Assembly: GCF_015207875.1 (NCBI RefSeq)
Contig: NZ_JADEVZ010000048.1
Coordinates: forward strand, 1-39,471
Source of the DNA: Dolichospermum sp. LEGE 00240
GTDB lineage: Bacteria; Cyanobacteriota; Cyanobacteriia; Cyanobacteriales; Nostocaceae
Direction of reading: 5' to 3'
Length of the DNA: 39,471 bases
Below are positions 9,311 to 17,920 of the stretch, one piece after another. Both the position numbers and the translations under genes were made by a program. The notes under the pieces were generated by a model. It ran no database searches and was not told the DNA's origin. It saw nothing but the letters and a program-made list of their open reading frames with translations. Numbering within the stretch: the stretch's first letter is position 1; the number at the start of each line of letters is the position of its first letter.

Positions 9311-9468
9311 TAAATTTCCTTTAGTCTATCATCAAAAATTTCTGGATTGCTGAAAATAATAGCATCAAATCTTCTTTCAGGACTTAAAAAATTTTGTCCT
9401 CCTCCTAAAATGATATTTTTAATTTCTTCTTTGGTAATCCTGGGTTTAACCAAATTATCACAAGTCAT
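9310..9468 (-). CDS. Hypothetical 52-residue protein coupled to the methyltransferase
   Basis: An ATG at 9468 opens a 52-codon frame that starts MTCDNLVKPRITKEEIKN, continues with a glycine-rich IILGGGQNFLSPERRFD segment and ends FDDRLKEI. Its stop codon overlaps the methyltransferase start as TAATG, which is a classic coupling arrangement and the main reason to believe it is translated. It begins 29 bases after the stop of the ATPase gene, so it fills the only gap in the operon. I do not recognise the family. It has no membrane segment or zinc-binding cysteines. It might be a small accessory protein of the restriction-modification unit, a controller peptide, or merely a leader that brings ribosomes to the methyltransferase start. 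Confidence 0.6.
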   Translation of the reverse strand: MTCDNLVKPRITKEEIKNIILGGGQNFLSPERRFDAIIFSNPEIFDDRLKEI

Positions 9469-9497
9469 ATTAAAAAGTAATTCAGTTATCTAAATGC

Positions 9498-11294
9498 TTA
9501 AAAGAAGCCAATTTCATTATTATCAATCTTTGCTTGAAATTTAGCTTTCATAGACTTATTAATATTTTTTATCTTCGATTCTAAGTCATCAAGATCAGAA
9601 TAAGTTCTATTGTTTATGATTTTATCAATTGTTGTTTGTTGAATTCTTGTACCCCTCAAAACTTTGATAAGCAATTCTTTATCAGCAGTATTAATGTTAA
9701 CTATCTGAGGCTCTACAATTACTGGAAGTTGATCAATAATTTTTTCAGTTTCAAGAAATTCAATATTTTTGTTTTTCAATTTCCTTCTTTGTAGTTCAGT
9801 ACAACCAGGAGCTATTAAAAAAGCAAGATCAGGATATAAATTATCCCCATAAAAACCAAAATCATTTAACCATTCCTGAAAAGTATTTAGATGTTCCTTT
9901 ATCAAGGAATAATTTTTAGCTTCTCCGTAAGCCTTTGCTACGATATCATTATTGTGTCTTAACTCTACATAGCAATCAACATTATGATTCTTAATGCGCG
10001 TTGTACTGTCAGAAATTAGTAATGAATATCCACCTTTACCTTTATATTTTCTCCAACTGTTATGACCTAAATAATTTACAGTTTTTTCGGAAAAGTTCTT
10101 TTCTTCAATTAAAGAATCACCAAGAAATTGAAGCCATTTTTTTCGAGCTTCTGTTTCAACTAATTCCCTCGCTTTACTTTCAAAGCGGTTGAATGGTTCA
10201 TCAAAAAATCTAAAATATGTTTCATGAATTGTAATTACTATTTGAGAATAAATTTTGCAAAATTCTCTTAACGTTGTATAGTGAACATTAGGTTCTAAAT
10301 TTATATTTTTTAGTTCATCCCAAGCTTGATTAAAATCTTTGCAATGAAAGTAAGCACCTTCAATACGATCTTCTATTCTTAACTTAATTTTTTCACATTC
10401 ATCTTTATGATATGCAACGAGATTGATCACATGATCAAATACACGACTATACAAACCATCATCTTTTTTTATAAAAGAATCTACATCATCTTCTACACCT
10501 ACAATATAAATTATGAGACGTAGTTTTTGAATATGAGTTGTTTCATTAATCAAATCTCTTATTATTGTTATAGCATCATATAAATAGTCCTCACGTGATT
10601 GTAGTGAATCTAATTCATCTATTAGATAAACAAAGCTTACCTGTGATTCATATTTTAAAATATGTTGAATAACTGAGAAGAATAATTTTTTGAAATTGAC
10701 TTTAACCTCAGATATAAAAATATTAAATTGATTAGTAAAAAGCATCTCATCATCTGTATTCAGCTTGATATGAGCAACCTTTTCCTTACCTATTAATCTA
10801 GTCAGAAAATTTTCAGCGGATTCCTGAATCTTTCTAGATAAATTCGTATTATCTCTCATTAATACCCAGAAAGTTTGTGTTAATATGTATGAATAAAAAT
10901 TGACACCAAAGCTTTCTCCACCAGCATTAGAAAGTAACTCATTAAATGGAAATTTAACAATTATTGAATGGTTGCGATAGCGAGGTTCGCTTTCAATTAA
11001 CTCACATAGATATTCGAGTAAAGTTGTTTTTCCACTACCAGGACTTGCAGCTATCATTCTAAAGGTAAATAAACTGTCATCAAATGTATGACTTATATCA
11101 TCTTTAAGAAGATCAGTAATATTAAAAATGGGTCTTCCAGACAAGCTTCTAGCCTGATTAAATTTACCTTCCGAACCAGGTTTTTTTACTTCTCGTTCAA
11201 CCCAAATATCTTCGATAAATCCTATTCCTTCATTAACACGTTTGAGAAAATCTCTAATTTGATGTTTTTTCCCAGAATCTTCCCCTATGCCCAT
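9498..11294 (-). CDS. P-loop ATPase with nuclease-like and helix-hairpin-helix C-terminus
   Basis: This 598-residue protein has a Walker A motif SPGSGKTT at 84-91 and a Walker B motif VYLIDELDS at 222-230, followed by a likely sensor strand IIYIVGVEDD, giving a AAA/STAND-like ATPase of roughly residues 50-370. Residues about 420-520 look like a restriction-endonuclease fold: D440 then E458-A-K460 in YGEAKNYS, fitting the D...ExK active-site pattern. Residues 530-580 (VNINTADKELL ... IDKIINNRTYSDLDDL) are a ComEA-like helix-hairpin-helix DNA-binding segment. It starts 3 bases after the winged-helix gene stop and lies upstream of the methyltransferase. I infer an ATP-dependent DNA-cleaving or DNA-surveying subunit of a modification-based defence system. 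I do not recognise a named family. Confidence 0.75.
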   Translation of the reverse strand: MGIGEDSGKKHQIRDFLKRVNEGIGFIEDIWVEREVKKPGSEGKFNQARSLSGRPIFNITDLLKDDISHTFDDSLFTFRMIAASPGSGKTTLLEYLCELIESEPRYRNHSIIVKFPFNELLSNAGGESFGVNFYSYILTQTFWVLMRDNTNLSRKIQESAENFLTRLIGKEKVAHIKLNTDDEMLFTNQFNIFISEVKVNFKKLFFSVIQHILKYESQVSFVYLIDELDSLQSREDYLYDAITIIRDLINETTHIQKLRLIIYIVGVEDDVDSFIKKDDGLYSRVFDHVINLVAYHKDECEKIKLRIEDRIEGAYFHCKDFNQAWDELKNINLEPNVHYTTLREFCKIYSQIVITIHETYFRFFDEPFNRFESKARELVETEARKKWLQFLGDSLIEEKNFSEKTVNYLGHNSWRKYKGKGGYSLLISDSTTRIKNHNVDCYVELRHNNDIVAKAYGEAKNYSLIKEHLNTFQEWLNDFGFYGDNLYPDLAFLIAPGCTELQRRKLKNKNIEFLETEKIIDQLPVIVEPQIVNINTADKELLIKVLRGTRIQQTTIDKIINNRTYSDLDDLESKIKNINKSMKAKFQAKIDNNEIGFF

Positions 11295-11297
11295 AAG

Positions 11298-11861
11298 CTA
11301 CTCAACCCATTCAATAAGTTCGTCATCTCTTCTTTCTCTTATTATTATTTCTCTTGTAGACGTTAGAGTTTTAAAGTGTTTTTCAAACAGGTCTTGAGAA
11401 ATAGAATATTTGTTTATGAATTGTTTAGAAATTTCTCGCTTGCGAACTATAGCAACACCTGTCAATGATTTAGCTTTTCTTTCCTCAAAGTAGAGGGATT
11501 TAAATTTCTCTTTAAATTCATTAAATGTCATATCTTCCAAAGAAGGAGACTGAATAGCTTGTTTGATAAATCTCAGCAGAGTATTTAAGACCTTTGGACC
11601 TTTGATAGAATCAAACTGATAATCTGTAAAACTAAGATTTTGAAGTAAAGCTTGTTTACCTTGTTCTGTTACAGAAAAACGTCCCTTACTGGTTTGTTGT
11701 ATCAGTTCCCCTAACCGCAAAAATTCATATATTTTTTCAGATTCTCCTTTGTACGTAGTTGGCAAATAAGATTTTACTGTACTTTTAGTAACCGTATTTT
11801 CATCTGTATAAGCATCTGCGTACAGCAGATACAACATCTGATCTGTATTAAGCTTGATCAT
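11298..11861 (-). CDS. Hypothetical protein with predicted winged-helix N-terminus
   Basis: This 187-residue protein opens the methyltransferase operon. The segment around residues 40-80 (EKIYEFLRLGELIQQTSKGRFSVTEQGKQAL, given in parts: GELIQQTSKG and RFSVTEQGKQAL) has the look of a winged helix-turn-helix wing and recognition region. The C-terminal half is charged and helical, with a basic stretch RKREISKQ. The gene ends 3 bases before the ATPase start, so the two products are probably made together. It could be the operon regulator or a DNA-binding partner of the ATPase. The assignment rests on sequence character only. Confidence 0.55.
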   Translation of the reverse strand: MIKLNTDQMLYLLYADAYTDENTVTKSTVKSYLPTTYKGESEKIYEFLRLGELIQQTSKGRFSVTEQGKQALLQNLSFTDYQFDSIKGPKVLNTLLRFIKQAIQSPSLEDMTFNEFKEKFKSLYFEERKAKSLTGVAIVRKREISKQFINKYSISQDLFEKHFKTLTSTREIIIRERRDDELIEWVE

Positions 11862-12038
11862 CTTAACCTCATGTCTAATTATAACTTGTAATATCTAGTA
11901 TGTGCCAAAATAACAACGTATTTACTATATTCTCAACAAAAAGCTTTTGTTACAACCCCTTTACAAATCTATACCATCTATTACTTGAAAATAGCTATAA
12001 CTAGCAAATTTATTTATTTTTATACTAAAAAATCTTGT

Positions 12039-12060
12039 AGGGTAGACATCTTACTACCCT
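12039..12060 (-). terminator. Rho-independent terminator after plsC-like gene
   Basis: On the minus strand a 7-bp stem (AGGGTAG/CTACCCT, 12054-12060 with 12039-12045) closes an 8-base loop, and is followed within a few bases by a T run (complement of AAAAAA near 12027-12032). It lies about 10 bases beyond the stop of the acyltransferase gene. The 209-bp gap 11862-12070 holds nothing else I can name. Confidence 0.65.
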
Positions 12061-12070
12061 GTAATAAATT

Positions 12071-12709
12071 TTACCTACCCAGATCGTGCATTTCATTAAT
12101 TGCCTTCGCACACATTTGAGTAACTCTTTCCAACTCTTCCTTATTAGTAGAACTGGGAGCATCAATTAACTTACCAATTCTAATAGTTAAAGGTACAGAA
12201 CGGGGTAGAGAAGAACCCGGTTGTAAAATCTGCTCACTTCCCCATAAACTTACTGGTAAAAAGGGAGCTTTAGCCTTAGCTGCGAGGAGGGCTGCACCTC
12301 TTTTCGGGTCATGAATGCGACCATCAGCGGTGCGTGTACCTTCTAAAAACACACCCACAGCCCAACCATTTTCTAAATATTCTAAAGCAGAACGAATTGC
12401 ATTGCGGTCAGCACTGCCCCGACTGACAGGATACGCGCCGTATAATTTAATTGCTTGTGCTAAAACAGGAACTTTAAATAATTCTTCCTTAGCCATGTAC
12501 GCGACGGGACGACGGACACAACTAGAAACTATGGGAGGGTCAAAATAACTAGCATGATTACTAACGACTATGACAGCACCAGATTGGGGGACATTTTCCG
12601 CGCCATAAATCTTGCCCCGAAAGTATGCGTGTAATACGGGACTAACCACCGACCACTTAAAGGCGTGATACAGTGCCAAACTAATTAAGGGTTCACGAGT
12701 TCTAGTCAC
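12071..12709 (-). CDS. 1-acyl-sn-glycerol-3-phosphate acyltransferase (PlsC-like)
   Basis: The enzyme family adds an acyl chain to lysophosphatidate at the cytoplasmic membrane to give phosphatidate, the precursor of membrane glycerolipids. Seen here: the acyltransferase motif HX4D as NHASYFD (H52-D57), the second-block segment GAYPVSRGSADR, and FLEGTR (121-126) followed by FKRGAA-like DPKRGAALLA. At 212 residues it has the usual compact single-domain size. The N-terminus SLALYHAFKWSVVSPVLHAYF is a likely membrane-associating helix. It appears to be a single gene with its own terminator at 12039-12060. Cyanobacteria carry several paralogues, so the precise substrate is open. Confidence 0.88.
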   Translation of the reverse strand: MTRTREPLISLALYHAFKWSVVSPVLHAYFRGKIYGAENVPQSGAVIVVSNHASYFDPPIVSSCVRRPVAYMAKEELFKVPVLAQAIKLYGAYPVSRGSADRNAIRSALEYLENGWAVGVFLEGTRTADGRIHDPKRGAALLAAKAKAPFLPVSLWGSEQILQPGSSLPRSVPLTIRIGKLIDAPSSTNKEELERVTQMCAKAINEMHDLGR

Positions 12710-12730
12710 AGAAGATAATATAATTTAAAA

Positions 12731-12780
12731 AGGAGTCAGGAGTCAGAAGGAAGAATTAGAAGGAAGAAGGAGTCAGAACT
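12731..12780. repeat. GGAGTCAGGAGTCAGAAGG short tandem repeat
   Basis: Imperfect heptad-like units (GGAGTCA, GAAGGAA) are repeated in the gap between the acyltransferase and PstS-like genes. This is a common intergenic repeat type of Nostocales; no gene is apparent. Confidence 0.7.
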
Positions 12781-12827
12781 TATTTTAACCTCTAACTCCC
12801 CAATCTAACTGATTATTTTTCCTACAT

Positions 12828-13739
12828 TTAGTTACCTAATGTTAAAGCCTGTTGTCCTTGAGGTGAAGTAGCATAACCTAAAAATGCTTGCACTGCAGCA
12901 CTAGCAGGGTCTTTATAGACATAATACAGCGATCGCTTATAGGGATAACTAGCCGCCTCTGGAGTCAAGCCTTCAATAGCCACGACTCGCGCGGTTTGCT
13001 GATTAGCAACTTGAGCAAAAGTCGCATAGCCGATACCATCTTTTTTCAAAGCTTGAACTAAGGGAGTTGTCGCATCTTGGGGTAAGGTCGTAATGTTGGG
13101 TGTAGTCCCGAAATTAGCTCCTTTTAAGACTAATTCTTGAAAAGTTTGATGTGTGCCACTAATGGCTGGACGATTAATGACGCGGATAGTCGCAGATGGA
13201 CCACCCACTGCTGACCAATTATTAATTTTTCCCTGAAATATATCTGCAATTTGACTACTGGTTAATCCTCTATTAAAGGGATTTGCCTTACCGACAATCA
13301 CAGCGATCGCATCTTGTGTTATAATAACAGGCTTCAATCCCTGATCTTGCTCCTGTGCGGTCAACGGTCTAGAAGCCGCCGCAATATCCACTTTACCAGC
13401 CAATAGATCCTGAATTCCCTTATCAGTCCCATTCCCCACAGCTTCCACCTTCGCACCGGGAAACTGTTTCTCAAACCCCTTCCTGAGATTTTGGTTAATT
13501 GTCACCATACTCGTAGAACCGTCTATCTTTACAGTCGTACCACTGGCCACTGTCGTTGGTAACGGGAAAGCCGCAGAAGTGGGAGTAGTTGTCTCACCAG
13601 TAGGGGAATTACTTTCTGGCTGCGTAGTTATCGAAGGTGGGGCAGGATTACGCATAAAAAACCACCAGTAACCACCACCCAAAAGCCCTAAAAATAGCAA
13701 AATAAACACAATAGGAGGTGGACCGCTTCTCTGACTCAT
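12828..13739 (-). CDS. Membrane-anchored PstS-like phosphate-binding-fold protein
   Basis: The protein has an N-terminal membrane segment (about residues 9-29), a proline/threonine-rich linker to about residue 65, and a periplasmic binding-protein fold. Ligand-binding landmarks of the PstS family are visible: IDGSTSM (72-78), GNGTDKGI (102-109), AASRPL (about 121-126), and AISGTHQTFQELVL. The family binds phosphate for ABC import, but no PstCAB genes are in the window, and the anchor has no lipobox cysteine, so a sensory or scavenging role is as likely as transport. The stop of the PspA-like gene lies 10 bases upstream, so the pair are probably one operon, an unusual pairing of an anion-binding-fold protein and a membrane-stress protein. 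Confidence 0.82.
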   Translation of the reverse strand: MSQRSGPPPIVFILLFLGLLGGGYWWFFMRNPAPPSITTQPESNSPTGETTTPTSAAFPLPTTVASGTTVKIDGSTSMVTINQNLRKGFEKQFPGAKVEAVGNGTDKGIQDLLAGKVDIAAASRPLTAQEQDQGLKPVIITQDAIAVIVGKANPFNRGLTSSQIADIFQGKINNWSAVGGPSATIRVINRPAISGTHQTFQELVLKGANFGTTPNITTLPQDATTPLVQALKKDGIGYATFAQVANQQTARVVAIEGLTPEAASYPYKRSLYYVYKDPASAAVQAFLGYATSPQGQQALTLGN

Positions 13740-13749
13740 AAATTCCTAA

Positions 13750-14463
13750 TTATTCTGGTAATTGTTTAGAGGGGGAATCTTGTAATCTTTGCAAACGACG
13801 AGCAACCTCGTCATCTAATGTCATAGTTTCAATCTCAGCCTGGAGTTTTTCGGTAGGATTTTCCGATAATTCCGCCAAAGCCTCAGTCTGTAAATTTCGA
13901 CGTTCTACAGCCCCCCTAGCCTTTTCAAAATCACTTTTAGCCGAGCCAATATCAAACTCATTATTGACCTTAGCAATCATCGCCAGAGCTTCATTCACCT
14001 CTGACATATCCTTCATGTTTTGCATATCCGCTTTGTAGCTTTCCAGCTTCACGCGCTCACGGTTCAGCTTATCCTTAGAAGCCTTGACCGCCGTTTCCGC
14101 CTGTTTCACCATTTCCGCTAGTTTAGGCAAGATTTGCTCGGTTTGAATTGCCTTACTCATAGCCATTCGCGCACCTTCTTCATTACCACCTTTTTGAGCA
14201 ACCATAGCTTGCTGCTCTAAGGTATTAAATTCTTTAATTTTTGCCTCATATTTATTTTTAGCAGTTTTATAAGCCCCTTCCTGAGCCGCAACCGCAACCG
14301 CCAATTTCTGAACAGCTTCCTGCATTGACTGAAGGGATTCTTCAGCAACAGCTACAGCCACCTTACCACCGGACTCCACAGGCATTCCCCATAACCAGTT
14401 CCAAGTCCCAACTATGGTTCGCCCTGCCCTTTCACCCATTATCCAGTAGACAGCTTTTTTCAT
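13750..14463 (-). CDS. PspA/IM30 family protein (divergent)
   Basis: PspA/IM30/Vipp1 proteins are ESCRT-III-like coiled-coil proteins that coat and repair membranes. This 237-residue member has long predicted coiled coils (about residues 45-215), with the family-like stretches AMVAQKGGNEEGARMAMSKA and a late AEIETMTLDDEVARRLQRL. Its N-terminus (MKKAVYWIMGERAGRTIVGT) differs from the amphipathic helix MGLFDR... of canonical Vipp1 or PspA, so it is a separate branch and not the thylakoid Vipp1. It precedes the PstS-like gene by 10 bases. A role in envelope stress or membrane remodelling is inferred from the fold. Confidence 0.78.
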   Translation of the reverse strand: MKKAVYWIMGERAGRTIVGTWNWLWGMPVESGGKVAVAVAEESLQSMQEAVQKLAVAVAAQEGAYKTAKNKYEAKIKEFNTLEQQAMVAQKGGNEEGARMAMSKAIQTEQILPKLAEMVKQAETAVKASKDKLNRERVKLESYKADMQNMKDMSEVNEALAMIAKVNNEFDIGSAKSDFEKARGAVERRNLQTEALAELSENPTEKLQAEIETMTLDDEVARRLQRLQDSPSKQLPE

Positions 14464-14630
14464 AACCCAAAGTTATTTTAGTGAGAGTGGTTATGGTAAT
14501 ATTTTTACTCTAATATGAGCATACATAGCAATTGTCTGTCAGTTTCTTCAAGTATATTTACAGCAAATTGTCATCAAACCCGTTAACCCACCCCCAACCC
14601 CCTCCCGTATCAAAAGCTTATCCTTTTCTT

Positions 14631-14647
14631 CCCCCCGCAGCGGGGGG
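14631..14647. repeat. GC-rich hairpin in the pspA-uvrA gap
   Basis: CCCCCCG-CAG-CGGGGGG forms a perfect 7-bp stem. It sits in the 408-bp gap 14464-14871 between the uvrA stop and the PspA-like start. It has no T run, so it is not a standard terminator. The rest of the gap is C-rich (ACCCCCTCCC) and I see no gene in it. Confidence 0.65.
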
Positions 14648-14871
14648 ATTCCAAATTCAAGCGCGAAAACTCTTCCCATAAATCTGAAATCAGAGATATA
14701 GAAAAAGACTTGAAAATCCTTCCTCCACAAGCAGTTTGACAATTTCATTCACGGGTATTGATCTTAGATGTATGTCAGAGGAAGTGGTAGACCGTCTCAG
14801 CCTGGGTTAAAAAATGGCGAAGGTATTGATTACTTATAAATAAACATCGAATTAATTACGCACATCATAAT

Positions 14872-17784
14872 TCAGAGGTTATTTAGCGCTGGATATTGTG
14901 CCAATACCTGCCGTAAATATTGACCAGTATAAGAACGAGGATTTTTGGCCACATCTTCTGGCGTTCCCGCAGCAATCAGTTCTCCGCCTTTATCTCCACC
15001 TTCTGGTCCTAAATCTATGACCCAATCAGAACAACGAATTACATCTAAATTATGTTCAATGACTAAAATGGAATTGCCTTTATCTACTAATCTTTGGAGA
15101 ACGTCTAACAACTTGTGAACATCATAAAAAGATAACCCTGTGGTTGGTTCATCTATTAAATAAAGTGTTTTGCCTGTGGCCCGTCGAGATAATTCTGTGG
15201 CTAATTTCACCCGTTGGGCTTCTCCACCAGATAAAGTTGTCGCTGGTTGTCCTAATTGCACATAACCCAAACCAACATCAAATAATGTTTGTAATCTAGT
15301 TACGGCTTTAGGAATGTTTTGACAAAAATCTAATGCTTCTTCAACGGTCATATTCAAAACATCAGAAATTGATTTATCTTTATATTTAACTTGCAGAGTT
15401 TCCCGGTTATATCTCGCACCTTTGCAAATTTCACATTGCACATAAACGTCAGGTAAAAAGTTCATTTCGATGACATTTACACCTTGTCCACTACAAGCTT
15501 CACAACGGCCACCTTTGACATTAAAAGAAAATTGTCCAGGTTTGTAACCTCTGGTTTTGGCTTCTACAGTTTGGGAAAAAACATCACGAATAATATCGAA
15601 AACTCCGGTGTAGGTTGCGGGGTTGGAACGGGGAGTTCTACCTATGGGTGATTGGTCAATGACAATGGCTTTATCAACGCAGTTTAAGCCTTTGATTTCA
15701 TCTATATCTTTGGGTAAAGGAGCTTTTTTGAGGAGATGATGTTGTAGGGATGGATAAAGTAATTCGTTAATTAAGGTAGATTTTCCTGAACCGGAAACTC
15801 CTGTAACGGAAACAAGTTTTCCCAAGGGAATTTCTACATCTATGTTTTGTAAGTTGTTGCGATGGGCATTTTTAATAGTTAAGGCGCGACCATTTCCTTC
15901 TCTTCTTTTGGCTGGAGTATTGATGACTCTTCTGCCTGAGAGGTAAGCACCAGTTAAAGAGTCTTCTGCATTTAATAAATTCTCTAAACTGCCTTCGGAA
16001 ATAACATTTCCACCATGAATTCCGGCACCAGGACCAATATCAACTATATAGTTAGCGGCGCGGATAGTTTCTTCGTCATGTTCAACAACTATTAAGGTAT
16101 TTCCCAAGTCGCGTAATTTGGTTAAGGTTTTGAGTAATCGTCCGTTATCTCGTTGATGTAATCCAATGCTGGGTTCGTCTAAAACGTAAAGAACTCCTGT
16201 TAGTCCTGAACCGATTTGTGTGGCTAACCGAATGCGTTGGGCTTCTCCACCTGATAATGTCATGGCGGGACGATCTAAGGTGAGATAATCTAAGCCTACA
16301 TCTAATAAAAATTGTAATCTGGCTTTCACTTCTCGGAGAACTAATTCAGCTATTTGGGTTTGCCGATCGCTCAATTTTAATTTTTCGATTCTTTCCCGAC
16401 ATTCCCGAATGGAAACGCTGGTAAAATCTAAAATTCCATATTGTCCCAATTTCACTGCTAAGGCTTCGGGTTTTAATCTTTTCCCGCCACAAACTTCGCA
16501 GGGTTGGTCAATTAAATATTCTTCTAATTTCTGTTTGACTAGTTCTGTTCCTCCTTCATACTGTCTTTGTAAAATAGGAATGACACCTTTGAAACTTTGC
16601 TTTTTCTCTTCTGTAGTTTTCTTTTCTTCTTCTCCGTACAAAACAACTTTTTGCTGTTCCGGTGTTAACTTCCTCCATTGAGTTTGTAATTCAAAGCCAT
16701 AATTTAAGCCGACAGCATACAGCAACTCCAAATAATAGGAGTTTTCCTTTTCTGACCAAGGTGCGATCGCTGCATACATGGGCGAATCTGGGTTAGGTAC
16801 AACCAATTCCGGGGAAAATCTTCTTAAAGTCCCAATCCCGTGACAATGGGGACAAGCGCCATAAGGGGAATTGAAAGAAAACAACCGGGGGGATAATTCT
16901 TCCATTACCGCACCATGTTCGGGACAAGCAAAGTTTTCCGAAAACACCATTTCTTCCTCTTTGTCCGTTGTCAGTTGTCCATTGTCAGTTGTTTCTTCAT
17001 TGCCACTGACCACTGACGGCTGACTAATGACAACTGTAGCAATTCCGTTAGATTGCTTAAGACAAGTTGCCAGAGAATCTACCAAACGCTCTTGAATACC
17101 GTCTTTTCTAACTAATCTGTCAATAACCAGTTCTATAGTATGTGTGTTATTTTTATCTAACTCAATGGAATCTGATAGCTCTCGCACCTCTCCATTGACC
17201 CGAATGCGGACAAATCCTTGGGCGGCTAAACCAGAAATTAATTTGCGGTGAGTTCCCTTTTTTCCCCGGACTACAGGGGCTAAAATTTGGAAGCGGGTAC
17301 GGTCGGGAAGTTCCATGATGCGATCGCACATCTGGTCAATGGTCTGAGGGGCAATAGAGCGATCGCAGTGGGGACAATGGGGTTCACCAGCCCGACCATA
17401 TAACAACCGCAAATAATCATAAATTTCCGTCACCGTCCCCACCGTCGAACGGGGATTATGGGAAGTTGATTTTTGGTCAATGGAAATTGCCGGACTTAAA
17501 CCTTCGATAGCTTCCACATCGGGTTTATCCAACTGTCCTAGAAATTGTCGAGCGTAGGCGCTGAGGGATTCCACATAACGACGTTGACCTTCGGCGAAAA
17601 TGGTATCGAACGCCAAAGAAGATTTACCCGAACCAGAAACGCCAGTAAAGACAATCAAGCGATCGCGGGGCAATTCCAAATCAATATTTTTCAGATTATG
17701 CTGCCTAGCACCCCGAATGCGGATAGTATTCTGGCTATTGTGAGCGTTTGGCAGCACATCGTTTAAAGCTAGGTTTTCTGACAT
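14872..17784 (-). CDS. uvrA: Excinuclease ABC subunit A
   Basis: UvrA is the damage-recognising ATPase of nucleotide excision repair; it loads UvrB onto lesions. Two ABC ATPase modules are clear: Walker A GVSGSGKSS near residue 50 and again GVSGSGKST in the second half, with signature sequences TLSGGEAQRIRLA and TLSGGEAQRVKLA. Zinc-binding cysteine pairs are present (CPHC, CPHCHG, CEVCGG, CEACSG with CEIC). At 970 residues it is slightly longer than E. coli UvrA (940). Part of the excess is a low-complexity insert at about residues 262-280 (EETTDNGQLTTDKEEE) encoded by a repeated TTGTCAGTTGTC sequence. It stands alone on the minus strand; no uvrB or uvrC is in the window. Confidence 0.97.
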   Translation of the reverse strand: MSENLALNDVLPNAHNSQNTIRIRGARQHNLKNIDLELPRDRLIVFTGVSGSGKSSLAFDTIFAEGQRRYVESLSAYARQFLGQLDKPDVEAIEGLSPAISIDQKSTSHNPRSTVGTVTEIYDYLRLLYGRAGEPHCPHCDRSIAPQTIDQMCDRIMELPDRTRFQILAPVVRGKKGTHRKLISGLAAQGFVRIRVNGEVRELSDSIELDKNNTHTIELVIDRLVRKDGIQERLVDSLATCLKQSNGIATVVISQPSVVSGNEETTDNGQLTTDKEEEMVFSENFACPEHGAVMEELSPRLFSFNSPYGACPHCHGIGTLRRFSPELVVPNPDSPMYAAIAPWSEKENSYYLELLYAVGLNYGFELQTQWRKLTPEQQKVVLYGEEEKKTTEEKKQSFKGVIPILQRQYEGGTELVKQKLEEYLIDQPCEVCGGKRLKPEALAVKLGQYGILDFTSVSIRECRERIEKLKLSDRQTQIAELVLREVKARLQFLLDVGLDYLTLDRPAMTLSGGEAQRIRLATQIGSGLTGVLYVLDEPSIGLHQRDNGRLLKTLTKLRDLGNTLIVVEHDEETIRAANYIVDIGPGAGIHGGNVISEGSLENLLNAEDSLTGAYLSGRRVINTPAKRREGNGRALTIKNAHRNNLQNIDVEIPLGKLVSVTGVSGSGKSTLINELLYPSLQHHLLKKAPLPKDIDEIKGLNCVDKAIVIDQSPIGRTPRSNPATYTGVFDIIRDVFSQTVEAKTRGYKPGQFSFNVKGGRCEACSGQGVNVIEMNFLPDVYVQCEICKGARYNRETLQVKYKDKSISDVLNMTVEEALDFCQNIPKAVTRLQTLFDVGLGYVQLGQPATTLSGGEAQRVKLATELSRRATGKTLYLIDEPTTGLSFYDVHKLLDVLQRLVDKGNSILVIEHNLDVIRCSDWVIDLGPEGGDKGGELIAAGTPEDVAKNPRSYTGQYLRQVLAQYPALNNL
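16961..16992. repeat. GTTGTCAGTTGTCC repeat inserted in frame in uvrA
   Basis: The motif TTGTC(C/A)GTTGTC recurs here in a form that is common between Nostocales genes. Within uvrA it keeps the frame and encodes a polar T/D/N/Q/E loop next to the first zinc-module region. Confidence 0.75.
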
Positions 17785-17920
17785 ATTGACAGGCTAAGGA
17801 AAGGTTACACAGTGAAACAGTCCTTAATAATACTATCTTTGTTAATGAGTTTCCCGCTCGTCATGTATTTTTATGAAGAAATGTTTTACCAGAAATCTTT
17901 TTTTTCACTAAAGTTTTTAT

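Noticed and set aside
14548-14748. 66-codon frame in the pspA-uvrA gap
   Set aside because: It overlies the GC hairpin and a C-rich tract; no plausible protein features.
16409-17766. Plus-strand frames antisense to uvrA
   Set aside because: Shadows of the conserved uvrA coding sequence.
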